Source of the DNA: an uncultured Veillonella sp.
GTDB taxonomy: Bacteria; Bacillota; Negativicutes; Veillonellales; Veillonellaceae
Direction: 5' to 3'
Assembly (NCBI GenBank): GCA_900757715.1
Contig: CAAEOZ010000204.1
Span: 1 to 40,054, forward strand
DNA: 40,054 bases
The notes below the pieces were generated by a model. That model saw only the letters and a list, made by a program, of their open reading frames with translations, was not told the origin of the DNA and made no database searches. Each line of letters opens with the position of its first letter. The first letter of the stretch is position 1. Below are positions 9,901 to 17,556 of the stretch, piece after piece. Both the position numbers and the translations under genes were made by a program.

Positions 9901-10028
9901 GGTAACGGAGAAAACTGAAAATATCCAATTGATTGTAAATCTATATCACGAGCTTCTACATGGCCTGTAAGGGCAGCCATGGCAGCCATAGCCGCAGCTA
10001 CACAATATCTTGATTTATAGGAAAACAT
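6981..10028 (-). CDS. Secreted protein with a very long Ala/Glu/Lys/Arg helical region (TolA-like), unknown function
   Basis: I do not recognise the family. The 1015 residues read as an N-terminal signal peptide (hydrophobic Ala-rich stretch to about residue 26, likely cleavage after VEA) and then a beta-rich, Gly/Pro/aromatic domain of about 370 residues. A polar linker of about 30 residues follows, then a region of about 490 residues (about 430-920) made almost only of A, E, K and R with I/L/V/M punctuation. Typical units are EEARKAEAARIEAARKAE. A Pro/Gln/Asn-rich tail of about 95 residues closes the protein. The charged part resembles the TolA middle domain or a single alpha helix. It has no membrane anchor after the signal, so it should be periplasmic or surface-exposed. 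The start has an AGAGG site 9-10 nt upstream, 12 nt after whiA, and the gene ends its operon. It could be a periplasm-spanning or cell-wall-associated structural protein; that is inference. Confidence 0.85.
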   Translation of the reverse strand: MFSYKSRYCVAAAMAAMAALTGHVEARDIDLQSIGYFQFSPLPPSLVSQTDTLLLSDSPEYVGPVGGTLSAGTINGNGRIYFYHVNEMDLPHKIAIVLENQTAYPTSVHVMRQLKSVATPDYFAAGRDLSRKDLEQPLNESPDARPLYSLSIPPQGRQLIFSDLENTPVNRDALFTGIVDIKTEGPIFARVMMLPMGMDPVDASHWVKNLPIDEIQLRGTYTGAKRNMEVATPFDTALGGAFVEIGNDREDTFINGVDEMQNKAFVRDRGNYGVSYTLKIPTKGNEPFRLYFNPLGGPYSGSFTIKTLHQQGARRGQTDTRTYHIGGADGISALGEGTILDSRLLGNYNAGDLLTLNFMPAGASNLPIRFLLIPESLANPQKHQTIAVNVPKDVKDILGHPTQGGTQIPVGPVGGKDGDKGTVDTKKTTVESPAKRAETIAHEETKKLSDKAAADVKKEAQLKKAKDEKEALARKKAEEARLAAEKAEMLRKAAEAKHAEIERKMAEKAEVERKAEEARKAEAARKAEMARIEAARKAEADRLEAARKAEKARLAAEAKRLEEERRIEAARIEAARKAEEERKAAEAKARFEAQRAAEKAALEAKKAEEERLAAEARVRLEAQRKAEQEALEARRAEEARKAAEAKAALEAQRAAEQAALEAKRQEDARRAAEAKAALEAQQMEAARKAEEARRAEEARRAEEARIEAERKAEAARVAAEAKRAEEARKAEAARIEAARKAEQARLAAEARRAEEARKAEAARLEAQRRAEQERLEAARRAEEARIVAEAKRAEEARRAEEARRIEEARRAEEARKAEAARIVAEARKAEQERLAAERAEAERQAAEARRIAEERYKAQLEAERKAEAARQQALAQAEIERKAKERAEAIQRVRDQQESARRRAELARQQLEAERKAAQASKRTPSFSELDDIHGDTSNVTIPNAVSIDELTKPRPTASQNTRRREQRQPQLSPNQQYVQINPVANEPQQDQMPYTPQNEQQNDEENPPRLYPLG
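7270..8690 (-). repeat. Degenerate coding repeat of charged heptad-like units
   Basis: The DNA encoding the charged helix consists of imperfect short repeats. On the plus strand, words such as gcttcttc, tctacg and gcacgt recur throughout, encoding variants of AEEARRAEEARKAEAAR. The compositional bias keeps other frames open for hundreds of codons, including one of 363 codons on the plus strand, which are shadows. The array is a likely site of slippage and of length differences between strains. Confidence 0.8.
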
Positions 10029-10040
10029 ATATTATTACCT

Positions 10041-10988
10041 CTATATTTCTTCGAGCCCCAACGGGTCATACGTAAGTGCTAATGCTTCAATCTTCTTTAG
10101 TCGATGGCCAATTCCAGATTTAGATAGTTCCCCCTCCATCAACTCTTCAAGCTCTTTTAAACTCGCTTCAGGATTCTCCCACCGAAGTCTTGCAACGACG
10201 CGCAACTTTTCAGGTAATTCTTCAATACCGATTTCTCTATCAATAATACGGATTGCTTTTACCTGACGAACTGCTGCATCCACAACCTTCTGTAAATTTG
10301 CCGTCTCACAGTTGACTTGACGATTTATTTGATTCCGTACGGTTTTCATAATCCGCACGTTTTCAAATTCCATAAGCGCCGATTGAGCACCCATGATTTG
10401 CAAACAATTTGTTACTGCATCCCCTTCTTTAAGATATACTACATACTCTTCCTTCCGCTCCGTTAAGCCTGCATGAATGTGAAAAAGCCGTAATACATGG
10501 ATAATTTCCCTCGCAAAAATCTCGTTTCCCGTCATAAACTCAAGATGGTAATCACTTTGTGGTTTATTAACAGAGCCTCCCCCTAAAAAAGCTCCCCTTA
10601 AAAAGGCTCGTCGTGCTTCCATTGATTTGAGCCAACTGCGAGGAATTTGTTCGGTTACAGGCCATAAAGCAAGATCCTCTAAAGCCTGTCTCCCCTCTAT
10701 AGAAGGTTCCACAGAGAGCGTATACATATTTTTTTTACGCAGGTTTAAACCTTGTCGTACTAATACATTTGTAGGTAATTCGTATTGCTTTTTCAAAATA
10801 CCAAGCAACCGACGAGCTACTGCATTATTAGCCGTAGCTAAACGAATGCCAACGGCACCTTTCATCCCCAAAATGATAGATCCGCTCATACGCAATAAGC
10901 AAGACGCTTCAATTTTCATGGCCACATCCGCATCACTAGAGACTTCATATTGGCATAATTCATTTTTTACATCTTCTGCAAATGACAT
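10041..10988 (-). CDS. whiA: WhiA-family DNA-binding protein
   Basis: WhiA is widespread in Gram-positive bacteria and combines a LAGLIDADG homing-endonuclease-like fold with a C-terminal helix-turn-helix. Here the N-terminal WhiA domain (SFAEDVKNELCQYE) is followed by RRAFLRGAFLGGGSV near residue 110, the degenerate LAGLIDADG part. The C-terminal segment (LRVVARLRWENPEASLKELE ... SKSGIGHRLKKIEAL) fits the HTH. Two ATGs lie 6 nt apart. The one at 10994 abuts the AGAAGGG site, while the one at 10988 has a 7-nt spacer and gives the usual MSF start, so I chose 10988 (315 residues). In non-sporulating Firmicutes WhiA affects division and metabolism. It follows yvcK as in many Firmicutes. Confidence 0.95.
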   Translation of the reverse strand: MSFAEDVKNELCQYEVSSDADVAMKIEASCLLRMSGSIILGMKGAVGIRLATANNAVARRLLGILKKQYELPTNVLVRQGLNLRKKNMYTLSVEPSIEGRQALEDLALWPVTEQIPRSWLKSMEARRAFLRGAFLGGGSVNKPQSDYHLEFMTGNEIFAREIIHVLRLFHIHAGLTERKEEYVVYLKEGDAVTNCLQIMGAQSALMEFENVRIMKTVRNQINRQVNCETANLQKVVDAAVRQVKAIRIIDREIGIEELPEKLRVVARLRWENPEASLKELEELMEGELSKSGIGHRLKKIEALALTYDPLGLEEI

Positions 10989-11003
10989 GGACATCCCTTC
11001 TCA

Positions 11004-12353
11004 TTAATGATCATCTCGTTGAAGATAATATTCTAAGATATGCGGTTCAGTGTTAGATTGCATAGCATGAATGATATCCATAATAACTTTACCTAACCGT
11101 TCAGGATCGTGAACAGCTGGTTTTTGAGGGTTAATTAAGGTAGCTCGTATAGTGCGGATTCCTTTGTCTTGTAACTTTTTAGTATCTAATACCAATGGTT
11201 CAGATCCTACAGCACTATATTGTTCAACCATTTGAATTGGCAACGGCCCATCATTGGCAAGAACAGTATCTATAATTCCTTCTCCGCCATGAGCAATTAA
11301 AGCCTCTACATGGTCATTTAATGTGTAGCCTGTGGTTTCACCCGGTTGTGTCATAACATTAGCAATATAGATTTTATTAGCCTTACTGGCACGTACATGA
11401 GAGGCCAACTTATCAGTTAGTAAATTTGGGATAATGCTTGTATATAAGCTACCAGGACCTAAAATAATTACATCCGCTTCATCAATGGCACGTAATGCAG
11501 CCCCCTCTGGCTTAGGCAATGCTGGATCACTATAGATATGGCGAATTCGTTTACCCGAGTGTGGTATATTACTTTCACCTTCTACAATAGTGCCATCTGT
11601 CATCTCTGCACGCAATTTAATGAACTCTGTAGAGGAAGGAATTACACGACCACGGACACGCAACAATTTACTAGCCGCTTCAAGAGCTTCTTCAATATCT
11701 CCATCATAAACTTGAGCAAGCGCAGTGATAAAGAGATTACCAAAACTGTGCCCAGAAAGCTCATTTTCACCATCGAAACGATAACGGAATAAGTTCTCCA
11801 TTACTCCTTCTTGTTCAGCTAGTGATACTAAACAGTTTCGCAAATCACCAGGAGCTATCATTTGAAAGTCTTCTCGCAAGCGACCAGAAGAACCTCCATC
11901 ATCAGCGACAGTTACAATCGCAGATAGGTTTGATGTATATGATTTCAAACCACGCAATAAATTTGATAAGCCCGTACCACCACCGATTACTACAATTTTT
12001 GGGCCCTTATCGAGTCGGATATTTTGAAAAATAATATCCGATACTTTGCTGTCAGGATTAGGTAGTACCGCACGAATAATCGTTTTAATAACTTTACTCG
12101 TACCGATGAGCATTAATACAGCACCAATCGATAATAGTACAGCCCCTACAGCAATGAGTACATTATAATTGTAAAAGCCCGTCATATTATAGGAAAAGGC
12201 AAGTACAATATCTTCAAGAACCGCAAGCCATTGATAGTTAAAAATCAAAGAAATACCAATAATTAAAAGACCTACACCACAACTAAATAGGGCAAGCCAA
12301 CGTTTTATATTTAGACCCGGAATTAGCCACCGGAACCATCCTTTTCGCAACAT
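11004..12353 (-). CDS. yvcK: YvcK/CofD-like gluconeogenesis factor with N-terminal membrane segments
   Basis: The core from about residue 118 starts KIVVIGGGTGLSNLLRGLK and contains VADDGGSSGRLREDF and GPGSLYTSIIPNLL, the marks of the YvcK (MgfK) family. That family binds UDP-sugars and is needed for growth on gluconeogenic carbon sources and for cell-wall homeostasis. The protein has 449 residues, while the Bacillus subtilis YvcK core has roughly 320. The extra N-terminus carries two hydrophobic segments at about residues 19-38 and 65-84, so this version is probably anchored in the inner membrane. The ATG follows a GGGGGG-rich binding site by about 3 nt. It sits between rapZ and whiA, the conserved order. 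Confidence 0.95.
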   Translation of the reverse strand: MLRKGWFRWLIPGLNIKRWLALFSCGVGLLIIGISLIFNYQWLAVLEDIVLAFSYNMTGFYNYNVLIAVGAVLLSIGAVLMLIGTSKVIKTIIRAVLPNPDSKVSDIIFQNIRLDKGPKIVVIGGGTGLSNLLRGLKSYTSNLSAIVTVADDGGSSGRLREDFQMIAPGDLRNCLVSLAEQEGVMENLFRYRFDGENELSGHSFGNLFITALAQVYDGDIEEALEAASKLLRVRGRVIPSSTEFIKLRAEMTDGTIVEGESNIPHSGKRIRHIYSDPALPKPEGAALRAIDEADVIILGPGSLYTSIIPNLLTDKLASHVRASKANKIYIANVMTQPGETTGYTLNDHVEALIAHGGEGIIDTVLANDGPLPIQMVEQYSAVGSEPLVLDTKKLQDKGIRTIRATLINPQKPAVHDPERLGKVIMDIIHAMQSNTEPHILEYYLQRDDH

Positions 12354-12365
12354 AATCCCCCCTAT

Positions 12366-13280
12366 CTAGTTATCAAGTGTTATAATTTCATGAGGATTAT
12401 AATCTTCTTCTACATTATTTTTCATCATATCTCTATGTTCAACAGTTACACGATATCCTTTTTCTAACAAGTGGGAGTATAGAGCCTCTGCCATAGCTAC
12501 AGATCTATGCATACCACCTGTGCAACCTACTGCCACAATAAACTGAGATTTCCCTTCTTGTTCATAATTTGGCACAAGGAAGTCCATGGTATCAAAGTAA
12601 CGTTTTTTAAATTCCTCGGTTACTTCAAAGGAATGGATATATTCATTCACTGCTTTCACACGACCTGTTTTATGACGAAACTCAGGAATATAAAATGGAT
12701 TAGGTAGAAAACGAACATCCCATACCATATCTGCATCGAGAGGAATACCATACTTAAAACCAAAGCTCACTACAGTAATCGCCATACCATGAGCTTCATC
12801 AACTTGAGCAAAGCGCGTTTTTAAATACTCTTTCAAGCTAGCCGTCTTCATATTAGTGGTATCAATAATAAAATCTGCTTTATGGCGCACAGAGTTAAGA
12901 ATTTGGCGTTCTTTTTTTAGCCCTGTTGTAATTAGCCCATTAGGAGCCAATGGATGACTCCGTCGACTTTCCTTATATCGACGAATCAAAGTCTCATCTG
13001 TAGCATCCATAAATACAATTTCAAAATCTACCTTCATATCTTTTAATGTATCTAAAGATGAAGAAAGAGCTTCAAAAAATTCGCCCCCCCGAATATCTAC
13101 AACAAGAGCAACGCGATTAGTCCGTTCTCCACCTTGTCGGCAAATTTCACTTAATTTAGGAATCAGCACAGGGGGAATATTATCAATACATAAATACCCC
13201 ATATCTTCTAAAGCTTGCAATACTTGAGTTTTGCCGGCACCTGACATACCTGTAACTATTAACAAACGAAATGCTTCCAT
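12366..13280 (-). CDS. rapZ: RNase adapter RapZ / YvcJ-type nucleotide-binding protein
   Basis: A Walker A motif GMSGAGKT lies at residues 11-18, and a C-terminal RapZ domain has VGCTGGMHRSVAMAEAL near residue 250. The family binds nucleotides. In Escherichia coli it binds the small RNA GlmZ and controls glucosamine-6-phosphate synthase, while in Firmicutes the orthologue YvcJ affects competence and its RNA partner is unclear. The length of 304 residues is normal. A GGAG site 7 nt before the ATG sets the start. The gene is 12 nt from both the HAD gene and yvcK, so the group is one transcription unit. Because lipid A and peptidoglycan both draw on UDP-GlcNAc, a link to envelope precursor supply is plausible but inferred. 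Confidence 0.95.
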   Translation of the reverse strand: MEAFRLLIVTGMSGAGKTQVLQALEDMGYLCIDNIPPVLIPKLSEICRQGGERTNRVALVVDIRGGEFFEALSSSLDTLKDMKVDFEIVFMDATDETLIRRYKESRRSHPLAPNGLITTGLKKERQILNSVRHKADFIIDTTNMKTASLKEYLKTRFAQVDEAHGMAITVVSFGFKYGIPLDADMVWDVRFLPNPFYIPEFRHKTGRVKAVNEYIHSFEVTEEFKKRYFDTMDFLVPNYEQEGKSQFIVAVGCTGGMHRSVAMAEALYSHLLEKGYRVTVEHRDMMKNNVEEDYNPHEIITLDN

Positions 13281-13292
13281 AGTTTTACTCCA

Positions 13293-14105
13293 TTATAAAA
13301 GATTATCCTCAATCCAATGGGCTACTCCATCGTCATTATGATGGCCACAAATTGTATAAGCCACAGATTTTACATGATCTGTAGCGTTTTCAACAGCTAC
13401 AGAGTAACCTGTTTTACGTAGCATAGAAATATCATTTTCTGCATTACCAAAAGAAACGATATGTTCTAAACTAATATGATTATCTAAAGCTAGTTGTGTC
13501 AAAGCACGCCCCTTTGACACATTAAGGGCAACGATTTCTAAAAAGTCTTTTTGGCTACGAACTAGATTAACCAAATCGCCCACTTCAGGAGTCAAAGTAT
13601 CAATAATTTGATCAATCCCCTCTACTGTATCAATAGCGATTAGCTTATTTGGTTCAGACTCTAAAGTATATAACCCATCACCTAAAAACTCTGCTTTCGC
13701 TCCCGTTTGAACTTCATAGAGATCGGACTGCCACGTTTTATGATGACATAGCAAATGATCATCTATATAAGATTGTATATGCCAATCATATTGTTTTGCT
13801 AATTCATAAATACGCTGTACAGCCTCAACAGAAACGGTCTGCTCAAATAGTTTACACCCTGTTTCCAATTCTTGAATGAGTCCTCCAGAGAACAAAATCA
13901 TCGGTACATTACCAAGCTTTAATGCCTGCCCAATGGGCTTAGCCGTTTGATACATCCGTCCCGTAGCAATGGTAACAACGATGCCCCTTTGCTGTAAACG
14001 ATGTAACACATCTACTGTATAGTCAGATACAGTATTATCACTGCGTACCAAGGTTTCATCACAATCGATGGCAACCATTTTAATATGAGAAAAAGAAGGA
14101 TTCAT
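13293..14105 (-). CDS. Cof-type HAD-superfamily hydrolase
   Basis: The haloacid dehalogenase signature is complete. DCDET holds the nucleophile and acid aspartates D14 and D16, TIATGR gives motif II, a lysine lies in SKGRAL, and GNAENDISML gives the metal-binding motif IV. A C2-type cap fills the middle, so it is a Cof/YidA-like sugar-phosphate or nucleotide phosphatase whose substrate cannot be read from sequence. The length of 270 residues is typical. An AGGAGG site lies 5 nt before the ATG. It is the first gene of the rapZ-yvcK-whiA unit, with an extended -10 promoter just upstream. Confidence 0.92.
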   Translation of the reverse strand: MNPSFSHIKMVAIDCDETLVRSDNTVSDYTVDVLHRLQQRGIVVTIATGRMYQTAKPIGQALKLGNVPMILFSGGLIQELETGCKLFEQTVSVEAVQRIYELAKQYDWHIQSYIDDHLLCHHKTWQSDLYEVQTGAKAEFLGDGLYTLESEPNKLIAIDTVEGIDQIIDTLTPEVGDLVNLVRSQKDFLEIVALNVSKGRALTQLALDNHISLEHIVSFGNAENDISMLRKTGYSVAVENATDHVKSVAYTICGHHNDDGVAHWIEDNLL

Positions 14106-14140
14106 GTTTGCCTCCTTTATAGAAATTTTAAATACTCTTT

Positions 14141-14149
14141 ATTATACCA
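14141..14149 (-). promoter_or_regulatory. Extended -10 promoter of the HAD-rapZ-yvcK-whiA operon
   Basis: TGGTATAAT on the minus strand is a perfect extended -10 element 36 nt before the HAD gene start. No good -35 is visible at 16-18 nt, as is common for extended -10 promoters. Confidence 0.65.
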
Positions 14150-14332
14150 TTAATAGTGGCTATATAGATAGAAATTAGCGGTAATAACCCTAATAATGAC
14201 AAGAAAGTTTACTCATGAAATTTCCATTAAATGAAAAATCATCTATTTTCGATAAATCATTCTATATTAATTAAATAGACGGCATTAATGAAACACTATA
14301 TAAAAAGCCTCATATTATTTTATATTAAACAC

Positions 14333-14360
14333 AAAAAGAGACTCCCGAAGGAGTCTCTTT
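14333..14360 (-). terminator. Terminator of the first ompM gene
   Basis: An 11-bp stem with core GAGACTCC / GGAGTCTC closes on a TTCG tetraloop in the transcript sense and is followed by TTTTT. It lies 20 nt after the stop codon. The same hairpin recurs after the second ompM gene. Confidence 0.95.
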
Positions 14361-14379
14361 CGTATGAGTAACTATCAAA

Positions 14380-15585
14380 TTAGAATTTGTAGTTAAGGTC
14401 TGCACGGTAGAAGTCAGCTTTATCATTACCGTTTTGATCTTTCCAATCAAAACCGTAGTTAGCTGTTAAGCCTACGTTGTTTTGCAATGCATAGTCAACA
14501 GTTGCCATCCAACCTTTAGCATCTGTAGTGTAGATGTGGTTGTAAGTAGTATCAATGATAGGAGCATTTTCTTTTGCGTTGAAGTATTGACCTTTTACGC
14601 CCCAAGTACCTTGTTTTTTGATGTCGTAGTTACCATAACCTACGCCTGCTGTCCAAGCTTGAGATTCTTCAAGGCTAGAAGCTTTCAACCATTCGCCACC
14701 AATCCAAATTTTATCGAAGTTAGCATCAGCATTGAAACCATATACGTTTCTAACATCATCATCTTGGTTAATACGGTCATAGAAACCACCAACCATAGCA
14801 TGTTTACCAACTTTACCATTAACATTTACGATAAGATCAGTAACATTTTCCTCTTTAGTCAAGCCAGCTGCATCGCCAGATACCATGTAACCGTATGCAG
14901 CTTGAGCCATAATTTTGTCGTTACCAACGTTCAATTGAGCACCGTCGAAAGTACCATCAAATGCTAAGCCGCCACCAATAACTTGGTTAAAACGACCAGC
15001 TTTCAAGGATACGCGTTCGCCGAATTTGTGGTTAACATAAGCGCGGTCGATTTGAGCGTCTGCTTTACCTTCTGTTCTGGAGTCACCCAATTCGAAGTTA
15101 CCAGATGTCAAACGAACAACTGCATCAGTGCGATCGTTTACTTTTGCGTTGAATTGTACACGTGCACGAGCGTCGAATTTGGATTTAGCATGTTCAGCAT
15201 CTTTATAACGAAGACGAGCATCACCAGTAACTTTTACGTTACCAACACGGTCTTCCAAACGAGCTACACGAACGCCCAAGTTGTTCAATTCGTTAGAAAA
15301 TTCATCAGCCAAACGGTTGATCATAGCTTGTTGTTCTGCGTTAGCGCGGTCTTGGTTAGCCATAGCTTTAGCTACCATTTGAGCCATTTCATAACGAGTG
15401 ATGTTGTTTTGGCCTTTGAAAGTACCATCAGGATAACCGTTAACGATACCAGCGTTTGCCAATTGAGAAACTGCTTGGTATGCCCAAGAATCTGGAGTTA
15501 CGTCGGAGAATGGGTTAGCTGCGAAAGCTGTAGTTACACCCAAAACTGCTGTTGCTGCAAAGATTGCTGCCAATTGTTTTTTCAT
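14380..15585 (-). CDS. ompM: OmpM-type SLH-domain outer-membrane porin, paralogue A
   Basis: A signal peptide (MKKQLAAIFAATAVLG..., cleavage after AFA) is followed by one S-layer homology domain at about residues 24-70, with FSDVTPDSWAYQAV, NGYPDGTFKG and the ITRYEMAQ signature. A coiled-coil linker spans about 75-115 (RLADEFSNELNNLGVRVARL). The remaining 290 residues alternate as in a beta barrel and end in Phe (FYRADLNYKF), the usual outer-membrane insertion signal. In Veillonella, OmpM proteins bind modified peptidoglycan through the SLH domain and tether the outer membrane while acting as porins. At 401 residues it is intact. An AAGGA site lies 8 nt before the ATG. It differs from paralogue B mainly in short patches that look like surface loops. 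Confidence 0.96.
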   Translation of the reverse strand: MKKQLAAIFAATAVLGVTTAFAANPFSDVTPDSWAYQAVSQLANAGIVNGYPDGTFKGQNNITRYEMAQMVAKAMANQDRANAEQQAMINRLADEFSNELNNLGVRVARLEDRVGNVKVTGDARLRYKDAEHAKSKFDARARVQFNAKVNDRTDAVVRLTSGNFELGDSRTEGKADAQIDRAYVNHKFGERVSLKAGRFNQVIGGGLAFDGTFDGAQLNVGNDKIMAQAAYGYMVSGDAAGLTKEENVTDLIVNVNGKVGKHAMVGGFYDRINQDDDVRNVYGFNADANFDKIWIGGEWLKASSLEESQAWTAGVGYGNYDIKKQGTWGVKGQYFNAKENAPIIDTTYNHIYTTDAKGWMATVDYALQNNVGLTANYGFDWKDQNGNDKADFYRADLNYKF

Positions 15586-15747
15586 AGTTGAATTCCTTCT
15601 TTCTGAAAAAAATAGAAAATAAAATGTTACAAGTCATAACATTCACATTCTACTCGTTCTTCAGATTAAGAATGTATAGGAGTGTCCATGTTTCCTCACC
15701 ATATTCTACATCGAAGATCTTCATTTCATGTATATATCATGACCTGT
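15586..15747 (-). promoter_or_regulatory. Conserved 5' leader of ompM A
   Basis: The untranslated leader of about 160 nt is nearly the same as that of ompM B and shares with all three genes the 19-nt block GAGGAAACATGGACACTCC (15679-15697), placed about 50 nt after the predicted start. Further along are inverted repeats ACATTCT/AGAATGT and GTTA/TAAC. No coding frame is convincing. I infer a structured or protein/sRNA-bound leader that affects translation or stability. Confidence 0.6.
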
Positions 15748-15753
15748 ACGGTG

Positions 15754-15782
15754 ATAGTATCACAACCTTTTTTCTATGTAAA
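15754..15782 (-). promoter_or_regulatory. Promoter of ompM A
   Basis: TTTACA (15777-15782) and TACTAT (15754-15759) are spaced by 17 nt. The same arrangement occurs before the other two ompM genes. Confidence 0.85.
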
Positions 15783-16098
15783 GCCTTAACACCTATATTC
15801 AGCCTTATTACTGAATATTATCTATTTTAAAAATTTCATGAATGTAGTAAAAATCTAACTTCATGAACGTTTTTTCATTTTATAGTTTTATACAAAAGAA
15901 ATTTTTTATCAGATTTAAAAGCCTAACATTATATTAATAAAACTAATTATATTAACATTTATTTATTAATATAAAAAATAAAATTATAAACTATATTATC
16001 ATTATATTTATTTGTTAAAAAAGAATATCCTACTCACGCTCTATGTTAAATTGATAATACTCTAGGATGTCCACCGTGTATATTAATCTTCAAACTAC
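15783..16098. other. AT-rich intergenic stretch without a gene
   Basis: About 315 nt upstream of the ompM A promoter are very AT-rich and hold no credible frame. Two copies of the palindrome TTCATGAA (15835-15842 and 15860-15867), 25 nt apart, are the only ordered signal seen. They could be an operator, but this is weak. Confidence 0.5.
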
Positions 16099-16127
16099 AA
16101 AAAAGAGACTCCCGAAGGAGTCTCTTT
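16099..16127 (-). terminator. Terminator of the second ompM gene
   Basis: This is the same GAGACTCC-TTCG-GGAGTCTC hairpin as after ompM A, followed by six Ts, 20 nt after the stop codon. Confidence 0.95.
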
Positions 16128-16146
16128 CATATGATTAACTATCAAA

Positions 16147-17358
16147 TTAGAATTTGTAGTTAAGGTCAGCACGGTAGAAGTTATCTAATTTATCACCGTT
16201 TTGTTCTTTCCAGTTGAAGCCGTAGTTAGCGGACAAGCCTACGTTGTTTTGTAAAGCGTAGTCAATGGAAGCCATCCAACCTTTAGCGTCTGTAGTGTAG
16301 ATGTGGTTGTAAGTTGTATCTACGATTGGAGCATTTTCTTTTGCATTGAAGTATTGACCATAAACACCCCAAGTACCTTGTTTTTTGATGTCGTAGTTAC
16401 CAAAACCTACGCCTGCAGTCCAAGCTTGAGATTTGTCTACATGGGAATCTCTCAACCATTCGCCACCAACCCAAACTTTGTCGAAGTTAGCATCAACGTT
16501 GAAACCGTATACATTTTTGTAATCATTATCAGAATCTTGGTTTACGCGATCATAGAAACCACCAACCATAGTGTGTTTACCTACTTTACCAGTTAAGCCA
16601 AGGTAAGTGTTAGTTACGTTTTGTTCTTTAGTCAAGCCAGCTGCTTCGCCGGATACCATGTAACCGTAAGCTGCTTGAGCCATAATTTTGTCGTTACCAA
16701 CGTTCAATTGAGCACCATCAAAAGTACCATCAAATGCTAAACCGCCACCGATAACTTGGTTAAAACGACCAGCTTTCAAGGATACGCGTTCGCCAAATTT
16801 GTGGTTAACATATGCGCGGTCGATTTGAGCGTCTGCATTACCACCAGTAGTGGAGTTACCCAATTCGAAGTTACCAGAAGTCAAACGAACTACAGCATCT
16901 GTACGATCGTTAACTTTTGCATTGAATTGTACACGTGCACGAGCATCGAATTTGGATTTACCATCTTCAGTGTCACGGTAACGAAGACGAGCATCACCAG
17001 TAACTTTTACGTTACCAACGCGGTCTTCCAAGCGAGCTACACGAACACCCAAGTTGTTCAATTCGTTGGAGAATTCATCAGCCAAACGGTTAATCATAGC
17101 TTGTTGTTCAGCGTTAGCGCGGTCTTGGTTAGCCATAGCTTTAGCTACCATTTGAGCCATTTCGTAACGAGTGATGTTATTTTGGCCTTTGAAAGTACCA
17201 TCTGGGTAACCATTGATAACACCAGCGTTAGCCAATTGAGAAACTGCTTGGTATGCCCAAGAATCTGGAGTTACGTCGGAGAATGGGTTAGCTGCGAATG
17301 CAGTAGTTACACCCAATACTGCTGTTGCTGCAAAGATTGCTGCGAATTGTTTTTTCAT
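16147..17358 (-). CDS. ompM: OmpM-type SLH-domain outer-membrane porin, paralogue B
   Basis: At 403 residues it has the same plan as paralogue A: a signal peptide ending AFA, one SLH domain (about 24-70), a coiled-coil linker and a C-terminal beta barrel ending in NYKF. Long stretches, including the SLH and linker and the barrel section from DRAYVNHKF to AAYGYMVSG, are identical to A. Differences cluster after RLRY, at the NSTTGGNAD patch, after KEQNVTN and around NQDSDNDYKN. Clustered differences in an otherwise identical barrel suggest exposed loops and possible gene conversion. The AAGGA site and start are the same as in A. It has its own promoter and terminator. Confidence 0.96.
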   Translation of the reverse strand: MKKQFAAIFAATAVLGVTTAFAANPFSDVTPDSWAYQAVSQLANAGVINGYPDGTFKGQNNITRYEMAQMVAKAMANQDRANAEQQAMINRLADEFSNELNNLGVRVARLEDRVGNVKVTGDARLRYRDTEDGKSKFDARARVQFNAKVNDRTDAVVRLTSGNFELGNSTTGGNADAQIDRAYVNHKFGERVSLKAGRFNQVIGGGLAFDGTFDGAQLNVGNDKIMAQAAYGYMVSGEAAGLTKEQNVTNTYLGLTGKVGKHTMVGGFYDRVNQDSDNDYKNVYGFNVDANFDKVWVGGEWLRDSHVDKSQAWTAGVGFGNYDIKKQGTWGVYGQYFNAKENAPIVDTTYNHIYTTDAKGWMASIDYALQNNVGLSANYGFNWKEQNGDKLDNFYRADLNYKF

Positions 17359-17521
17359 AGTTGAATTCCTTCTTTCTGAAAAAAATAGAAAATAAAATGT
17401 TACAAGTCATAACATTCACATTCTACTCAGTTCTTCAGATTAAGAATCTTTGGGAGTGTCCACGTTTCCTCGCCACATTCTGCATCGAAGTTCTTCGTTT
17501 CATGTGTTTGCTACTTCTCGT
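17359..17521 (-). promoter_or_regulatory. Conserved 5' leader of ompM B
   Basis: The leader of about 160 nt aligns almost base for base with that of ompM A for the first 80 nt upstream of the start codon. It contains the 19-nt block at 17453-17471 (GAGGAAACGTGGACACTCC, one change), again about 50 nt after the predicted start. Confidence 0.6.
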
Positions 17522-17527
17522 ACGGTG

Positions 17528-17556
17528 ATATTAGCACAACCACTTTTTCGTGTAAA
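17528..17556 (-). promoter_or_regulatory. Promoter of ompM B
   Basis: TTTACA (17551-17556) and TAATAT (17528-17533) have a 17-nt spacer, matching the promoters of ompM A and C. Confidence 0.88.

Noticed and set aside
14983..15591. Plus-strand open frame of 202 codons opposite ompM, repeated opposite the second copy at 16756-17364
   Set aside because: It is a mirror of the conserved SLH/linker codons. Both copies arise because the ompM genes are near-identical, so their conservation is not independent evidence of coding.
15901..16040. Possible Fur-like box around ATTATCATTATAT
   Set aside because: It is only a partial match within very AT-rich sequence, lies far from the promoter, and is not repeated at the other ompM genes.
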